The notes beneath the pieces are model-generated. The model was given only the letters and a program-made list of their open reading frames with translations, did no database searches and was not told where the DNA came from. Position numbers and translations under genes: made by a program. A DNA stretch of 36,290 nucleotides. It comes from Mycobacterium colombiense. GTDB lineage: Bacteria > Actinomycetota > Actinomycetes > Mycobacteriales > Mycobacteriaceae. This document shows positions 26,946 through 35,006 of this stretch, piece by piece (position 1 is the first letter of the stretch; each line of letters starts with the position of its first letter). The stretch spans positions 1 to 36,290 of the forward strand of contig NZ_LZKI01000075.1 in the NCBI RefSeq assembly GCF_001672755.1, written 5' to 3'.

Positions 26946-26951
26946 AGTCTA
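26946..26951 (-). promoter_or_regulatory. -10 box of deaD
   Basis: TAGACT on the minus strand, 9 nt before ATG 26936, which implies a leader of only 2-3 nt. Confidence 0.5.
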
Positions 26952-26956
26952 GTGGT

Positions 26957-27050
26957 GATCGCGAGCTCAACGGAGTTGAGCGCTGCGGGTCACCACCAGA
27001 AGGGCCAGTGCGATCGCGAGCTCAGCGGACTCTGAGCGCTGGCGGTGATC
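26957..27050. repeat. Two palindromic repeats between deaD and lprE
   Basis: Two imperfect copies 55 nt apart begin GATCGCGAGCTCA (26957 and 27012) and both continue to GAGCGCTG. Each contains its own dyad: GCTCAAC with GTTGAGC (3-nt centre) in copy 1 and GCTCAG with CTGAGC (6-nt centre) in copy 2. They lie in the divergent deaD-lprE gap, so they may be operators for either gene. Confidence 0.6.
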
Positions 27051-27097
27051 ATCAGCACACCCGGCCATGCCTGCCACGACCCCGGACCCGATGACGG

Positions 27098-27103
27098 TAC
27101 GGT
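27098..27103 (+). promoter_or_regulatory. -10 box for lprE and an overlapping mini-ORF
   Basis: TACGGT, then GCGGAG, then ATG at 27110, which opens an 11-codon frame, with the lprE GTG at 27112. The predicted transcription start is A27110. Confidence 0.45.
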
Positions 27104-27109
27104 GCGGAG

Positions 27110-27145
27110 ATGTGTGGTCGTTGCCGTGTCGTACCGAGCCACTGA
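27110..27145 (+). CDS. Possible leaderless 11-codon uORF (MCGRCRVVPSH)
   Basis: ATG 27110 lies exactly 6 nt after the TACGGT -10 box, the spacing of a leaderless start. It encodes MCGRCRVVPSH and stops at TGA 27143-27145. It overlaps the first codons of lprE in another frame. Cys-rich leaderless uORFs act as attenuators in mycobacteria, but this one has only two Cys codons and no clear hairpin. It may be a chance frame. Confidence 0.3.
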   Translation: MCGRCRVVPSH

Positions 27146-27693
27146 CCGGCTCGGCCGCTGTCGCTCTCATCGCCGTCACGTTGGCCGGCTGCGGTTCGGG
27201 GGACTCCACCGTCGCAAAGACGCCGCAGGCGAGGACGTCGGAGACCGCATCGATCACCGCCCCGGCCACGCCGACGGCCGTCGCCCCGCCCCCCAACGCC
27301 GCGCCCACCGATCCCTGCGCGGTCAACCTCGCGTCGCCTACCATCGCGAAGGTGGTGTCCGAGCTGCCCCGCGACCCGCGCAGCCAGCAGCCCTGGAACC
27401 CCGAACCGCTGGCCGGCAACTACAACCAGTGCGCGCAACTGTCGGCGATCATCATCAAGGCCAACACCAATGCGGTCGCTCCGACCACCCGGGCGGTGCT
27501 CTTCCACCTCGGCCAGTTCATCCCGCAGGGAGTGCCCGACACCTACGGATTCAATGGGGTCGACCCGGCGCAAACCACGGGCGACACGGTGGCGCTGACC
27601 TACCCCGGCGGGATCAACGGCCTGAACACCGACGTGAAATTCCACTGGAACGGCAACGCGGTCGAACTCATCGGCAACACCCCGGCCCACTAA
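27112..27693 (+). CDS. lprE: LprE lipoprotein
   Basis: A 193-aa lipoprotein similar to LprE (Rv1252c, 202 aa). The signal peptide ends in the lipobox VTLAGC (Cys27 from GTG 27112), where lipidation and anchoring to the outer face of the membrane would occur. A Thr/Pro/Ala-rich linker follows, then a conserved domain with CAVNLASPTIAKVVSELPRD, NYNQCAQLSAII, RAVLFHLGQFIPQGVPDTYGF and WNGNAVELIGNTP, probably with a Cys-Cys disulphide. This C-terminal domain resembles the LppP/LprE lipoprotein family. GTG 27112 matches the M. tuberculosis N-terminus (VWS) and the promoter position; ATG 27091 and ATG 27067 are longer options upstream of the -10. Function unknown; LprE in M. tuberculosis is a reported TLR2 ligand and virulence factor (recalled). 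Confidence 0.88.
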   Translation: MWSLPCRTEPLTGSAAVALIAVTLAGCGSGDSTVAKTPQARTSETASITAPATPTAVAPPPNAAPTDPCAVNLASPTIAKVVSELPRDPRSQQPWNPEPLAGNYNQCAQLSAIIIKANTNAVAPTTRAVLFHLGQFIPQGVPDTYGFNGVDPAQTTGDTVALTYPGGINGLNTDVKFHWNGNAVELIGNTPAH

Positions 27694-27740
27694 TCGCGGG
27701 CACGCCCGCCCGGCACGGTCCCGGTGTCGGAGCGCTGACC

Positions 27741-27746
27741 TACAGT
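27741..27746 (+). promoter_or_regulatory. -10 box of the nuclease-helicase, leaderless
   Basis: TACAGT, then 7 nt, then GTG 27754. It overlaps the alternative GTG start at 27745, which is therefore unlikely. Confidence 0.5.
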
Positions 27747-27753
27747 GGCTCCA

Positions 27754-30700
27754 GTGTTGGTCTCCGGCGACAGCATCGTTTACAGCGCATCGGATCTTGC
27801 CGCCGCCGCCCGCTGCGAATTCGCGCTCTTGCGGGACTTCGACGCGAAGCTGGGGCGCGGACCCGCCGTCACCGTCGAGGACGAACTGCTCGCGCGGACG
27901 GCCGAGCTCGGTAGCGAACACGAGCGACGCGAACTCGCGTCGCTGCGCGACCGGTTCGGGCAGGACGTCGCGACCATCGGCCGCCCCGCCTACACGCCCG
28001 CCGGCCTCGCGGCGGCCGCCGACGCCACCCGCCGCGCCGTCGCCCACCGCGCCCCCGTGGTGTACCAGGCCGCGATGTTCGACGGCCGCTTCGTCGGCTT
28101 CGCCGATTTCCTGGTGCGCGACGGCGAGCGGTACCGCGTCGTCGACACCAAACTGGCCCGCTCGGCCAAGGTGACCGCGCTGTTGCAGCTGGCCGCCTAC
28201 GCCGACGCGCTGGCCGCGTCCGGCATCCCGGTCGCACCGGAGGCCGAGCTGCGGCTGGGCGATGGAACCGCGGTGCGGCACCGCGTTTGCGACCTGATCC
28301 CGGTGTACCGCTCGCAGCGGGCCCGGCTGCAGCGCCTCCTCGATGAGCACTACGCGGGCGGCGCGGCGGTCCGCTGGGACGACGAGGGCGTGGCAGCCTG
28401 TTTTCACTGCCCGCTGTGCACCGAACAGCTGCGGGCGGCCGACGACGTTCTACTGGTCGCCGGCATGCGAGTAAGCCAGCGCGACAAGCTCTTTGACGCC
28501 GGCATCCGCACGGTCACCGAGCTGGCCGATCATCGCGGGCCCGTGCCCGACCTGGCGGCCGACGTGCTGAACAAACTGGCTATCCAGGCGAAACTACAAG
28601 TCCGGCAACGCGAAACCGGTGTTCCCCAGGTCCAGGTCATCGACGCGCAGCCGCTGGCCCTGGTACCCGAGCCCGACCCGGGGGACCTGTTCTTCGACTT
28701 CGAAGGCGACCCGCTGTGGACCGCCGATGGGCGCGAGTGGGGCCTGGAGTACCTGTTCGGTGTCTTGGAGGCGGGGCCGACGGGCAGGTTTCGCCCGCTG
28801 TGGGCGCACAACCGGGCCGACGAACGCAAGGCGCTGATCGACTTTCTGGCGCTGGTGGCCAAGCGCCGCAAGCGCCGCCCCAACATGCACATCTACCATT
28901 ACGCGCCCTACGAGAAGACCGCGCTGCTGCGGCTGGCCGGGCGCTACGGGGTGGGCGAGGACGAGGTCGACGAGCTGCTGCGCAGCGGTACGCTGGTCGA
29001 CCTTTATCCGTTGGTGCGCAGGAGTATTCGCGTGGGTGCGGAGTCGTTCAGCCTCAAGGCGCTGGAGCCGCTCTACATGGGGGCTCAACTGCGCGCGGGC
29101 GACGTGACCACGGCCACCGGTTCGATCACCTCCTACGCGCGGTACTGCGAACTCCAGGCGGACGGCCGCGGCGACGAGGCCATATCGGTGCTCCAGGAGA
29201 TCGAGGACTACAACCACTACGACTGCCGGTCGACGCAGGAACTGCGAAACTGGCTGATGTTGCGCGCCTACGAATCCGGTGTGGTACCGATCGGCGCCCA
29301 GCCGGTGCCCGACGGCAACACCGTCGACGACCGCGACCAGCTCGCCGTGACATTGGCGGCCTTCACCGGGACCGCCGGCGTCGACGACCGCACCCCGCAC
29401 CAGACGGCGGTGGCGCTGCTTGCCGCCGCGCGCGGCTACCACCGACGCGAGGACAAACCCTTCTGGTGGGCGCATTTCGACCGGCTGAACTCCCCGATCG
29501 AGGAGTGGGCCGACAACACCGATGTGTTCGTCGCCGCGCACGCATCGGTCAGCGTCGACTGGCACACACCTCCCCGCGCGCGCAAACCGCAGCGGCGGGT
29601 GCAGCTGCGCGGCGAGCTGGCGCGCGGGGACTTGAAAAGCGATGTCTTTGCGCTCTACCACCCGCCGGCGCCGCCGGGCATGACCGACAGCCCGGACCGC
29701 CGGGCGGCCGGGCGGGCCTCGGTCGTCGAGACCGACGACCCGGCGGTGCCCCGCGAAGTGATCGTTCTCGAACGAGTTGGCAGCGACGGCAACACCTTTC
29801 AGCAGCTGCCGTTCGCGCTGACACCCGGACCGCCGATCCCGACGACGCCCCTGCGGGAATCGATCGAGGCGACCGCCGCCGCGGTGGCGGCCGGATTGCC
29901 GCAACTCCCCGACAGCGCCATCGTCGACGTGCTGCTGCGCCACGCGCCCCGCGCGCGCAGCGGTGCCCCCCTGCCACGTAGCGGAGACACCGTCGCCGAC
30001 ATCACCGCGGCGCTACTGGATCTGGACTCGTCGTACCTGGCGGTGCACGGGCCGCCCGGCACCGGCAAGACCCACACCGCCGCCCGGGTGATCCACGCCC
30101 TGGTCACCAAACACGCCTGGCGCGTCGGTGTGGTCGCGCAGTCACACGCCACCGTGGAGAACGTGCTGGATTGCGTGATCGACGCCGGCCTGGATCCGCA
30201 GCGGATCGCAAAGAAGCGCAACGACCACCGCGCCCCGCGCTGGCGCGAGATCGACGGCGGCGCTTTCGCCGCGTTCCTCGCCGACACACCGGGATGCGTG
30301 ATCGGCGGGACGGCATGGGATTTCGCCAATGCCAACCGGATACCGCCGGGAAGCCTGGATCTGCTGGTGATCGACGAAGCCGGCCAGTTCTGTTTGGCCA
30401 ACACCATCGCCGTGGCCCCGGCCGCCGCCAACCTGCTGCTGCTCGGGGACCCCCAGCAGTTGCCGCAAGTCAGCCAGGGCACCCATCCGGAGCGGGTGGA
30501 CACCTCCGCGCTGGAATGGCTGGTCGACGGTCAGCGCACTCTGCCCGACGAGCGCGGCTACTTCCTGGACCTCTCGTACCGCATGCATCCGGCGGTCTGC
30601 GCGGCGGTTTCGGCGCTGTCCTACGAGGACAGGCTGCATTCCCACGACTGCACGGCCGTCCGCCACCTCGACGGGTATCAGCCCGGCGTTCGGCTGCTTT

Positions 30701-31167
30701 CGGTTGAGCACCAAGGCAATTCGACCGAGAGCCCCGAGGAGGCCGACGCGATCGTCGCCGAGATCAACCGGCTGCTCGGCGCGTCGTGGACCGACGAACA
30801 CGGCACCCGGGCACTGACCGCCGCCGACGTGCTGGTGCTGGCGCCCTACAACGCCCAGGTGGCGCTCCTGCGCCACCGGTTGGCCGCCGCGAAGCTCGAC
30901 GGAGTACGGGTCGGGACGGTCGACAAGTTCCAGGGCGGACAGGCGCCGGTGGTCTTCGTCTCGATGACGGTGTCGTCGATGGACGTGATTCCTCGCGGAA
31001 TCTCCTTCCTGCTCAACAGGAATCGGCTCAACGTCGCGGTGAGCCGGGCCCAGTACGCGGCCGTGTTAGTACGCTCTCCATCGCTGACGGAGTATCTGCC
31101 CGCCACACCGGGGGGCCTGATCGACCTGGGCGCATTCCTGGCGCTCACGCAGCCCGATCTGCGCTGA
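27754..31167 (+). CDS. TM0106-type RecB-like nuclease fused to SF1 helicase (Rv1251c-like)
   Basis: A 1137-aa nucleic-acid enzyme (Rv1251c is 1139 aa) with three active modules. First, a RecB/Cas4-like PD-(D/E)XK nuclease: GFADFLV and YRVVDTKLARS, with Asp131 and Lys133. Second, a YprB-like RNase H-fold exonuclease beginning FFDFEGDPLW (about residue 312) and ending HYDCRSTQELRNW (about 489). Third, an SF1 Upf1/Dna2-like helicase: Walker A GPPGTGKT (766-773), Walker B VIDEAGQF (Asp874), the Arg-finger region YRMHPAVC, VDKFQGGQ, and NRLNVAVSRAQ. A Cys cluster near the end of the first nuclease (CFHCPLCTEQ) may bind Fe-S or zinc. Role uncertain: DNA repair or foreign-DNA processing. It converges on the amidase gene with 54 nt between. 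Confidence 0.92.
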   Translation: MLVSGDSIVYSASDLAAAARCEFALLRDFDAKLGRGPAVTVEDELLARTAELGSEHERRELASLRDRFGQDVATIGRPAYTPAGLAAAADATRRAVAHRAPVVYQAAMFDGRFVGFADFLVRDGERYRVVDTKLARSAKVTALLQLAAYADALAASGIPVAPEAELRLGDGTAVRHRVCDLIPVYRSQRARLQRLLDEHYAGGAAVRWDDEGVAACFHCPLCTEQLRAADDVLLVAGMRVSQRDKLFDAGIRTVTELADHRGPVPDLAADVLNKLAIQAKLQVRQRETGVPQVQVIDAQPLALVPEPDPGDLFFDFEGDPLWTADGREWGLEYLFGVLEAGPTGRFRPLWAHNRADERKALIDFLALVAKRRKRRPNMHIYHYAPYEKTALLRLAGRYGVGEDEVDELLRSGTLVDLYPLVRRSIRVGAESFSLKALEPLYMGAQLRAGDVTTATGSITSYARYCELQADGRGDEAISVLQEIEDYNHYDCRSTQELRNWLMLRAYESGVVPIGAQPVPDGNTVDDRDQLAVTLAAFTGTAGVDDRTPHQTAVALLAAARGYHRREDKPFWWAHFDRLNSPIEEWADNTDVFVAAHASVSVDWHTPPRARKPQRRVQLRGELARGDLKSDVFALYHPPAPPGMTDSPDRRAAGRASVVETDDPAVPREVIVLERVGSDGNTFQQLPFALTPGPPIPTTPLRESIEATAAAVAAGLPQLPDSAIVDVLLRHAPRARSGAPLPRSGDTVADITAALLDLDSSYLAVHGPPGTGKTHTAARVIHALVTKHAWRVGVVAQSHATVENVLDCVIDAGLDPQRIAKKRNDHRAPRWREIDGGAFAAFLADTPGCVIGGTAWDFANANRIPPGSLDLLVIDEAGQFCLANTIAVAPAAANLLLLGDPQQLPQVSQGTHPERVDTSALEWLVDGQRTLPDERGYFLDLSYRMHPAVCAAVSALSYEDRLHSHDCTAVRHLDGYQPGVRLLSVEHQGNSTESPEEADAIVAEINRLLGASWTDEHGTRALTAADVLVLAPYNAQVALLRHRLAAAKLDGVRVGTVDKFQGGQAPVVFVSMTVSSMDVIPRGISFLLNRNRLNVAVSRAQYAAVLVRSPSLTEYLPATPGGLIDLGAFLALTQPDLR

Positions 31168-31221
31168 CCGCGACGCGAAAAGTGTTCCAACAGCTTGAAT
31201 GCGGCCCGCGGAGTCTCCGCG

Positions 31222-32475
31222 TCAAACTCGGTTGCGCATCGGTGAAAACCGCTCAACCTGCACGGGCGGGCCGTCGGCTGACGGCGGCGGTACGATGGCA
31301 GCGACACCGTTGATCACGGTGACGACTGTCCGGCTCGCACGCTGAATGTTCAGGGTGCCATGTTGAAAATTCTGGACGACCCACTCCGGCTCCTGGATTT
31401 CGCTGCTGGTCGGCAGCCCCAGCGCGCTATGTTCGTAGCCCAGGGTGCCCCACGCGGAGTAGATGGTGCAGGTGACGGGCTGCGCCCCGGTGGCCGGCGA
31501 CCAGTACATTGCCCCCTTTTCGAAGATGACGTAGCGCGTGGCTCCCGCCCCGGTCGATTCCGACGACTGCGGTGCGCCCAGGGCGCTCTTCATGCCGCCC
31601 ATCGCCTGCCACCGGTCGTAGATGGCACTACCTTGCAGCGACTGCGCCAGATCATCGGCGCTGGGGCGCTTGTTGAACCGCGCAGCAATGTCACGAATCT
31701 GGTTCATCAAGGGGAATCCAAGGTTGCCGGGGCAATCGGTATCGCCGACGTCGCGGTGAGCGAAAATGCACGGCAAGCCCACGGTGGTGCCCTGAGGGAA
31801 ACGGGTATAGGGGCCCCCGTCCGATGTCAATGCGACGCTTCCCTGCGGGTCGACGCCATCCAGTGCCAGACGCCACCCGAGCAGGCGCCCCACGGTGCGC
31901 AGCTGAACCGGCGTGGGGACCACCGCGTCGAAGTCTCCGATCATGCACACGGCCCACATGTTGCGGTTGAACCCGCCAGTGTGGGTGCCCAGGACCGGTC
32001 TGGTCATCCCGCCGAATCGGCCCTCGAATATCTGACCGTACTTGTCGACCAGCGCGTTGTAGGCGATGTCCGGCCAGCCCAGAGTGCGGGTGTGGTAGTC
32101 GTAGATCGATCGCACAGTTGCCGCCGAATCCTGCTGCGCGTATTCATTTACACCGGCGGTGTGGTGCACCACGGCTGCCTTGATTCCGTTGTCGTACATC
32201 GGTGCTCGGCGGCGAATCGACTCATCGGCGCCCCACCCGGCCCGACTGATGATATTGAGGTCCTGCCCCGGCGCTTCGACCGCCGAAACCAAGGACGTAT
32301 CAGCTGCCGCCCTCAGGGGTTGGACCAGACCTGACGCGGCGGTGCCCAAACTCAGCATAATCGGAGCCGCCGCAGCATATTTGAGGACATCACGGCGCGA
32401 GAGAGACGGTGTCGCACTGCACCCACACCGATCACGCACGGCGCCACGATAGCCCGTGGTCACGCTATTCCTCAC
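31222..32475 (-). CDS. Tat-exported peptidoglycan amidase (PGRP/Amidase_2) with LGFP repeats
   Basis: A 417-aa exported enzyme. It begins with a twin-arginine signal (SRRDVLKYAAAAP, residues 26-38). The catalytic domain (about 70-270) is the peptidoglycan-recognition/N-acetylmuramoyl-L-alanine amidase fold, with zinc ligands His104 or His105 in VVHHTAG, His240 in FAHRDVG and Cys248 in TDCPG, and the helper Tyr139 in DIAYNALVD. After it come LGFP-type repeats (ALGAPQSSE, ALGLPTSSE), which target mycolate-cell-wall envelopes. It would cleave the bond between muramic acid and L-Ala of the stem peptide. GTG 32475 or GTG 32463 may be the start. M. tuberculosis has no gene between Rv1251c and Rv1250; its nearest paralogue there is Rv3594 (recalled). 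Confidence 0.9.
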   Translation of the reverse strand: MRNSVTTGYRGAVRDRCGCSATPSLSRRDVLKYAAAAPIMLSLGTAASGLVQPLRAAADTSLVSAVEAPGQDLNIISRAGWGADESIRRRAPMYDNGIKAAVVHHTAGVNEYAQQDSAATVRSIYDYHTRTLGWPDIAYNALVDKYGQIFEGRFGGMTRPVLGTHTGGFNRNMWAVCMIGDFDAVVPTPVQLRTVGRLLGWRLALDGVDPQGSVALTSDGGPYTRFPQGTTVGLPCIFAHRDVGDTDCPGNLGFPLMNQIRDIAARFNKRPSADDLAQSLQGSAIYDRWQAMGGMKSALGAPQSSESTGAGATRYVIFEKGAMYWSPATGAQPVTCTIYSAWGTLGYEHSALGLPTSSEIQEPEWVVQNFQHGTLNIQRASRTVVTVINGVAAIVPPPSADGPPVQVERFSPMRNRV

Positions 32476-32699
32476 GCGACCCGCCGGAGCCTAATGCTGT
32501 TGTAGACCAGGGGTTCGTAGGCGAGGCGCCACCGGTCGAACAGCGCACCTATAGCCGATCTAAGTGCCCGAGGGCGATCAGCGAACGGGCGGACACGGTT
32601 TCAGAAACGATGATCGAGACGACGGAGCGTCTGCATTCCTCATCGGCGACCTACGGAACCAGCGAACATCGATTGCAATATTGATTGGTAAACGCTGCT

Positions 32700-32732
32700 G
32701 CACGAGGCTTTTCGTGCCAGAGTTGCGCTCTG
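32700..32732 (-). terminator. Twin hairpins after the MFS gene
   Basis: Downstream of the MFS stop (32747, minus strand) lie two adjacent hairpins: CAGAG/CTCTG (32718-32722 with 32728-32732) and GCACGA/TCGTGC (32700-32705 with 32712-32717). There is no T-run. The 271-nt gap to the amidase gene (32476-32746) is less GC-rich than its surroundings at 32590-32760 and holds the 8-bp palindrome CAATATTG at 32676; I see no gene in it. Confidence 0.4.
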
Positions 32733-32746
32733 ACGTAAATTGGCCG

Positions 32747-34735
32747 CTAACCGGTTGACGAGTGCCGGCCCGAACCGGTGGGGTCGTCGTCGGGATCGGA
32801 GCGGTGGTGGTACCCCCGTAGCGATTCACCGTCGGTGAAGTGCAGGCCGGCCGATCCGTTGTGGTGGCGGCGCGGCGGCCGGGTCGGTCGATCGCCGGGC
32901 GGCATGGACCTGGGTGAGCGCCGCACCGCCACCTGGCGCAGGCGTTTGCCACCGTCCACGTGAGACCCGTTGTGGGCGTGGCCGATTGGTTGAGCCTGCG
33001 CGGTGGGGTTGCGTCGCGGCACTCCGCCGGACGCCGGACGCGGGCGTTCGACGGGCTGCCGGGCCGGCTCGGGATCGCCGCCCCGCCGGGCGTCGGGCTC
33101 GCGTACCAGGACGAACTCCACGTACTCGTCGTCGTCATAGTCGTCGTCGACGACGTCCTCGTCGGGGCCCGGATCGTCGCCGCCCCTGCCATCGCCCTTG
33201 CCCGCCCACGGCGCGGAGCCCACCAGGAACAGCGCGGCGACGATCCCGAACAACGCGACGAACGCCGGCAACAGCACCGACTGCGACATCGCGGCCGCGA
33301 ACGGCTCGCGCAGGAACCCGGGCAACTGCAGGGTGAGCGCGTCCTCGCCGGCGGCGTCCCCGGACGGCGGCCGCGGCATCTCGGCGCTGATGCGCCACGT
33401 CATGAACGCGGCCATGCCGGCGCTGCCGAGCACCGCACCGAGCTGGCGCACGGAGTTGTACACCGCGGAGCCCGCACCGGCCAGGTGTGGCGGCAGGTTA
33501 CGCGTCGCGGTCGCGGTCAGCGGCGACCACACGAAGGCCATCCCGACACCCATCACGAAGAACGGCAACGCCAGCCGCCAGATCGGTGTCGTCGGCGACA
33601 TCTCGAAGGTGAGCCAGGTCAGCGCGATCGCCAGCACGGAGAAGCCGAAGCCGAGTACCGGTTGCGGGTGGTATTTGTCGACGATCTTGCCGACGAACGG
33701 CGCGAAGACACCGTTCGCGATCGCCATCGGCGCGATCAACAGCGCCGAGCGCGTCGGCGACAGCCCGCACACGGCCTGCGCATAGAACGTCAGCGGCAGC
33801 ATCATGGCCGTCGCCGTGAACGAGATGATGGCTACCCCGACGTTGCACAGGCTGAAGTCGCGGTCGCCGAAGATGATCAACGGAATCAGCGGCTCGTGGG
33901 CGTTCAGCGCCTGCCAGAACGCGAAGGCCGTCATGAACCCGACGCCCGCGACGATCAACGCCCAGATCCAGGGCTGCCAGTGCGCGGCCTGCCCCTGCTG
34001 CAGCCCGAACACGATCAAAAAGATGCCGATGCCGGACAGCGCGACCCCGATCAGGTCGAAGCGGTGCGACTGGGTGGGCAGCACCGGAATCAACCAGTAC
34101 GCCAACGCCAGCCCGATGACGCCGATGGGGACGTTGACGAAGAAGATCCACTGCCAGCCCAGCCCGTCCACCAGGACACCGCCGGCCAGCGGGCCCACCA
34201 GGCTGGCCACACCGGCGGTGGCGCCCCACAGGCTCACCGCGACGCCGCGCCGCTCCGACGGGAAGATCCGCGTGATGGTCGACAGGGTCTGCGGGGTGAG
34301 CAGCCCCGCACCGACGCCCTGGACGACGCGCGCCGCGATCAGCATCGCGGCGCTTCCGGCCAGCCCGCACCACACCGAGGAGGCGGTGAACACGACCAGG
34401 CCGACCAGGTACAGGTTCTTGGGACCGAACCGGTCGCCCAGGCGCCCGGCGACCAGCAACACGACCGCATAGCCCAGCAGGTAGGCGCTGGTCACCCAGA
34501 CCACGGTGTCGTAGCCGATGCGCAGGCTGGCCATGATGGTCGGGTTGGCGATCGCGACGATGGTCGAGTCGACCATGATCATGAAGAAGCCGATCATCAT
34601 CGCCCACAGCGGGTTCCAGGGGTTCTGCGACTGCGGCGAGCTCCGGGTGAAAAAGTCCCAGCGGTTGGCGGCCTGGGCCGGCCCCGATCCCGCACGCCCC
34701 GTTCCCCCAGGCGTGCGGGGCGTAGCCGTGGTCAT
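32747..34735 (-). CDS. MFS drug exporter, DHA2/EmrB-QacA type (Rv1250-like)
   Basis: A 662-aa proton-driven exporter of the 14-helix DHA2 family, the homologue of Rv1250 (579 aa). Helix 1 contains [13 protein letters not shown] (the D-x-T motif), loop 2-3 has [11 protein letters not shown] (motif A), and [27 protein letters not shown] (shown here as its parts VGPLAGG and [12 protein letters not shown]) is motif C. The membrane part ends near residue 505. A long tail follows, first very acidic ([12 protein letters not shown]), then basic, Pro- and His-rich, probably disordered. ATG 34735 follows GAGGTGG; a frame open to 34882 has no family similarity. Substrate unknown. Divergent from the membrane protein gene at 35007. 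Confidence 0.93.
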   Translation of the reverse strand: MTTATPRTPGGTGRAGSGPAQAANRWDFFTRSSPQSQNPWNPLWAMMIGFFMIMVDSTIVAIANPTIMASLRIGYDTVVWVTSAYLLGYAVVLLVAGRLGDRFGPKNLYLVGLVVFTASSVWCGLAGSAAMLIAARVVQGVGAGLLTPQTLSTITRIFPSERRGVAVSLWGATAGVASLVGPLAGGVLVDGLGWQWIFFVNVPIGVIGLALAYWLIPVLPTQSHRFDLIGVALSGIGIFLIVFGLQQGQAAHWQPWIWALIVAGVGFMTAFAFWQALNAHEPLIPLIIFGDRDFSLCNVGVAIISFTATAMMLPLTFYAQAVCGLSPTRSALLIAPMAIANGVFAPFVGKIVDKYHPQPVLGFGFSVLAIALTWLTFEMSPTTPIWRLALPFFVMGVGMAFVWSPLTATATRNLPPHLAGAGSAVYNSVRQLGAVLGSAGMAAFMTWRISAEMPRPPSGDAAGEDALTLQLPGFLREPFAAAMSQSVLLPAFVALFGIVAALFLVGSAPWAGKGDGRGGDDPGPDEDVVDDDYDDDEYVEFVLVREPDARRGGDPEPARQPVERPRPASGGVPRRNPTAQAQPIGHAHNGSHVDGGKRLRQVAVRRSPRSMPPGDRPTRPPRRHHNGSAGLHFTDGESLRGYHHRSDPDDDPTGSGRHSSTG

Positions 34736-34972
34736 CCACCCCACCTCGTTTCGCTCCCGACGATGCTGTTCAGCCGTATCGGCCCGGCTGATCGACAGGC
34801 CCAACCCACGCAGGTGATACACCACGCGCGGGCGCGGTAAACAGCATGAGGACCGACGAACGGCACGGATCGCCGCAGACATCCAGCCTGCATTATTCCC
34901 GGTGAGGCAATAGGCCGGCAGCCAAGGACCCGGTCAGGGGGCGTAACGCGCCGGTATTCGTCGCGGGCGCGT

Positions 34973-35003
34973 TAGCCTGGGGGAACGCCATCTGCAGGAG
35001 AGA
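34973..35003 (+). promoter_or_regulatory. -10 and ribosome site of the Rv1249c-like gene
   Basis: TAGCCT (34973-34978) fits TANNNT and predicts a start near 34985. AGGAG (34996-35000) lies 6 nt before ATG 35007, so this gene has a normal leader, unlike many others here. Confidence 0.5.
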
Positions 35004-35006
35004 AAT

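Noticed and set aside
25242..27035. 597-codon plus-strand frame antisense to deaD
   Set aside because: GC-driven shadow of the helicase gene; no recognisable domain or promoter.
32476..32746. tRNA gene or insertion-sequence remnant in the relatively AT-rich gap
   Set aside because: No cloverleaf, T-arm consensus, transposase fragment or terminal repeats could be found.
32960..34840. 626-codon plus-strand frame across the MFS gene
   Set aside because: Arg/Gln/Asp-rich shadow of the exporter on the opposite strand; no family similarity.
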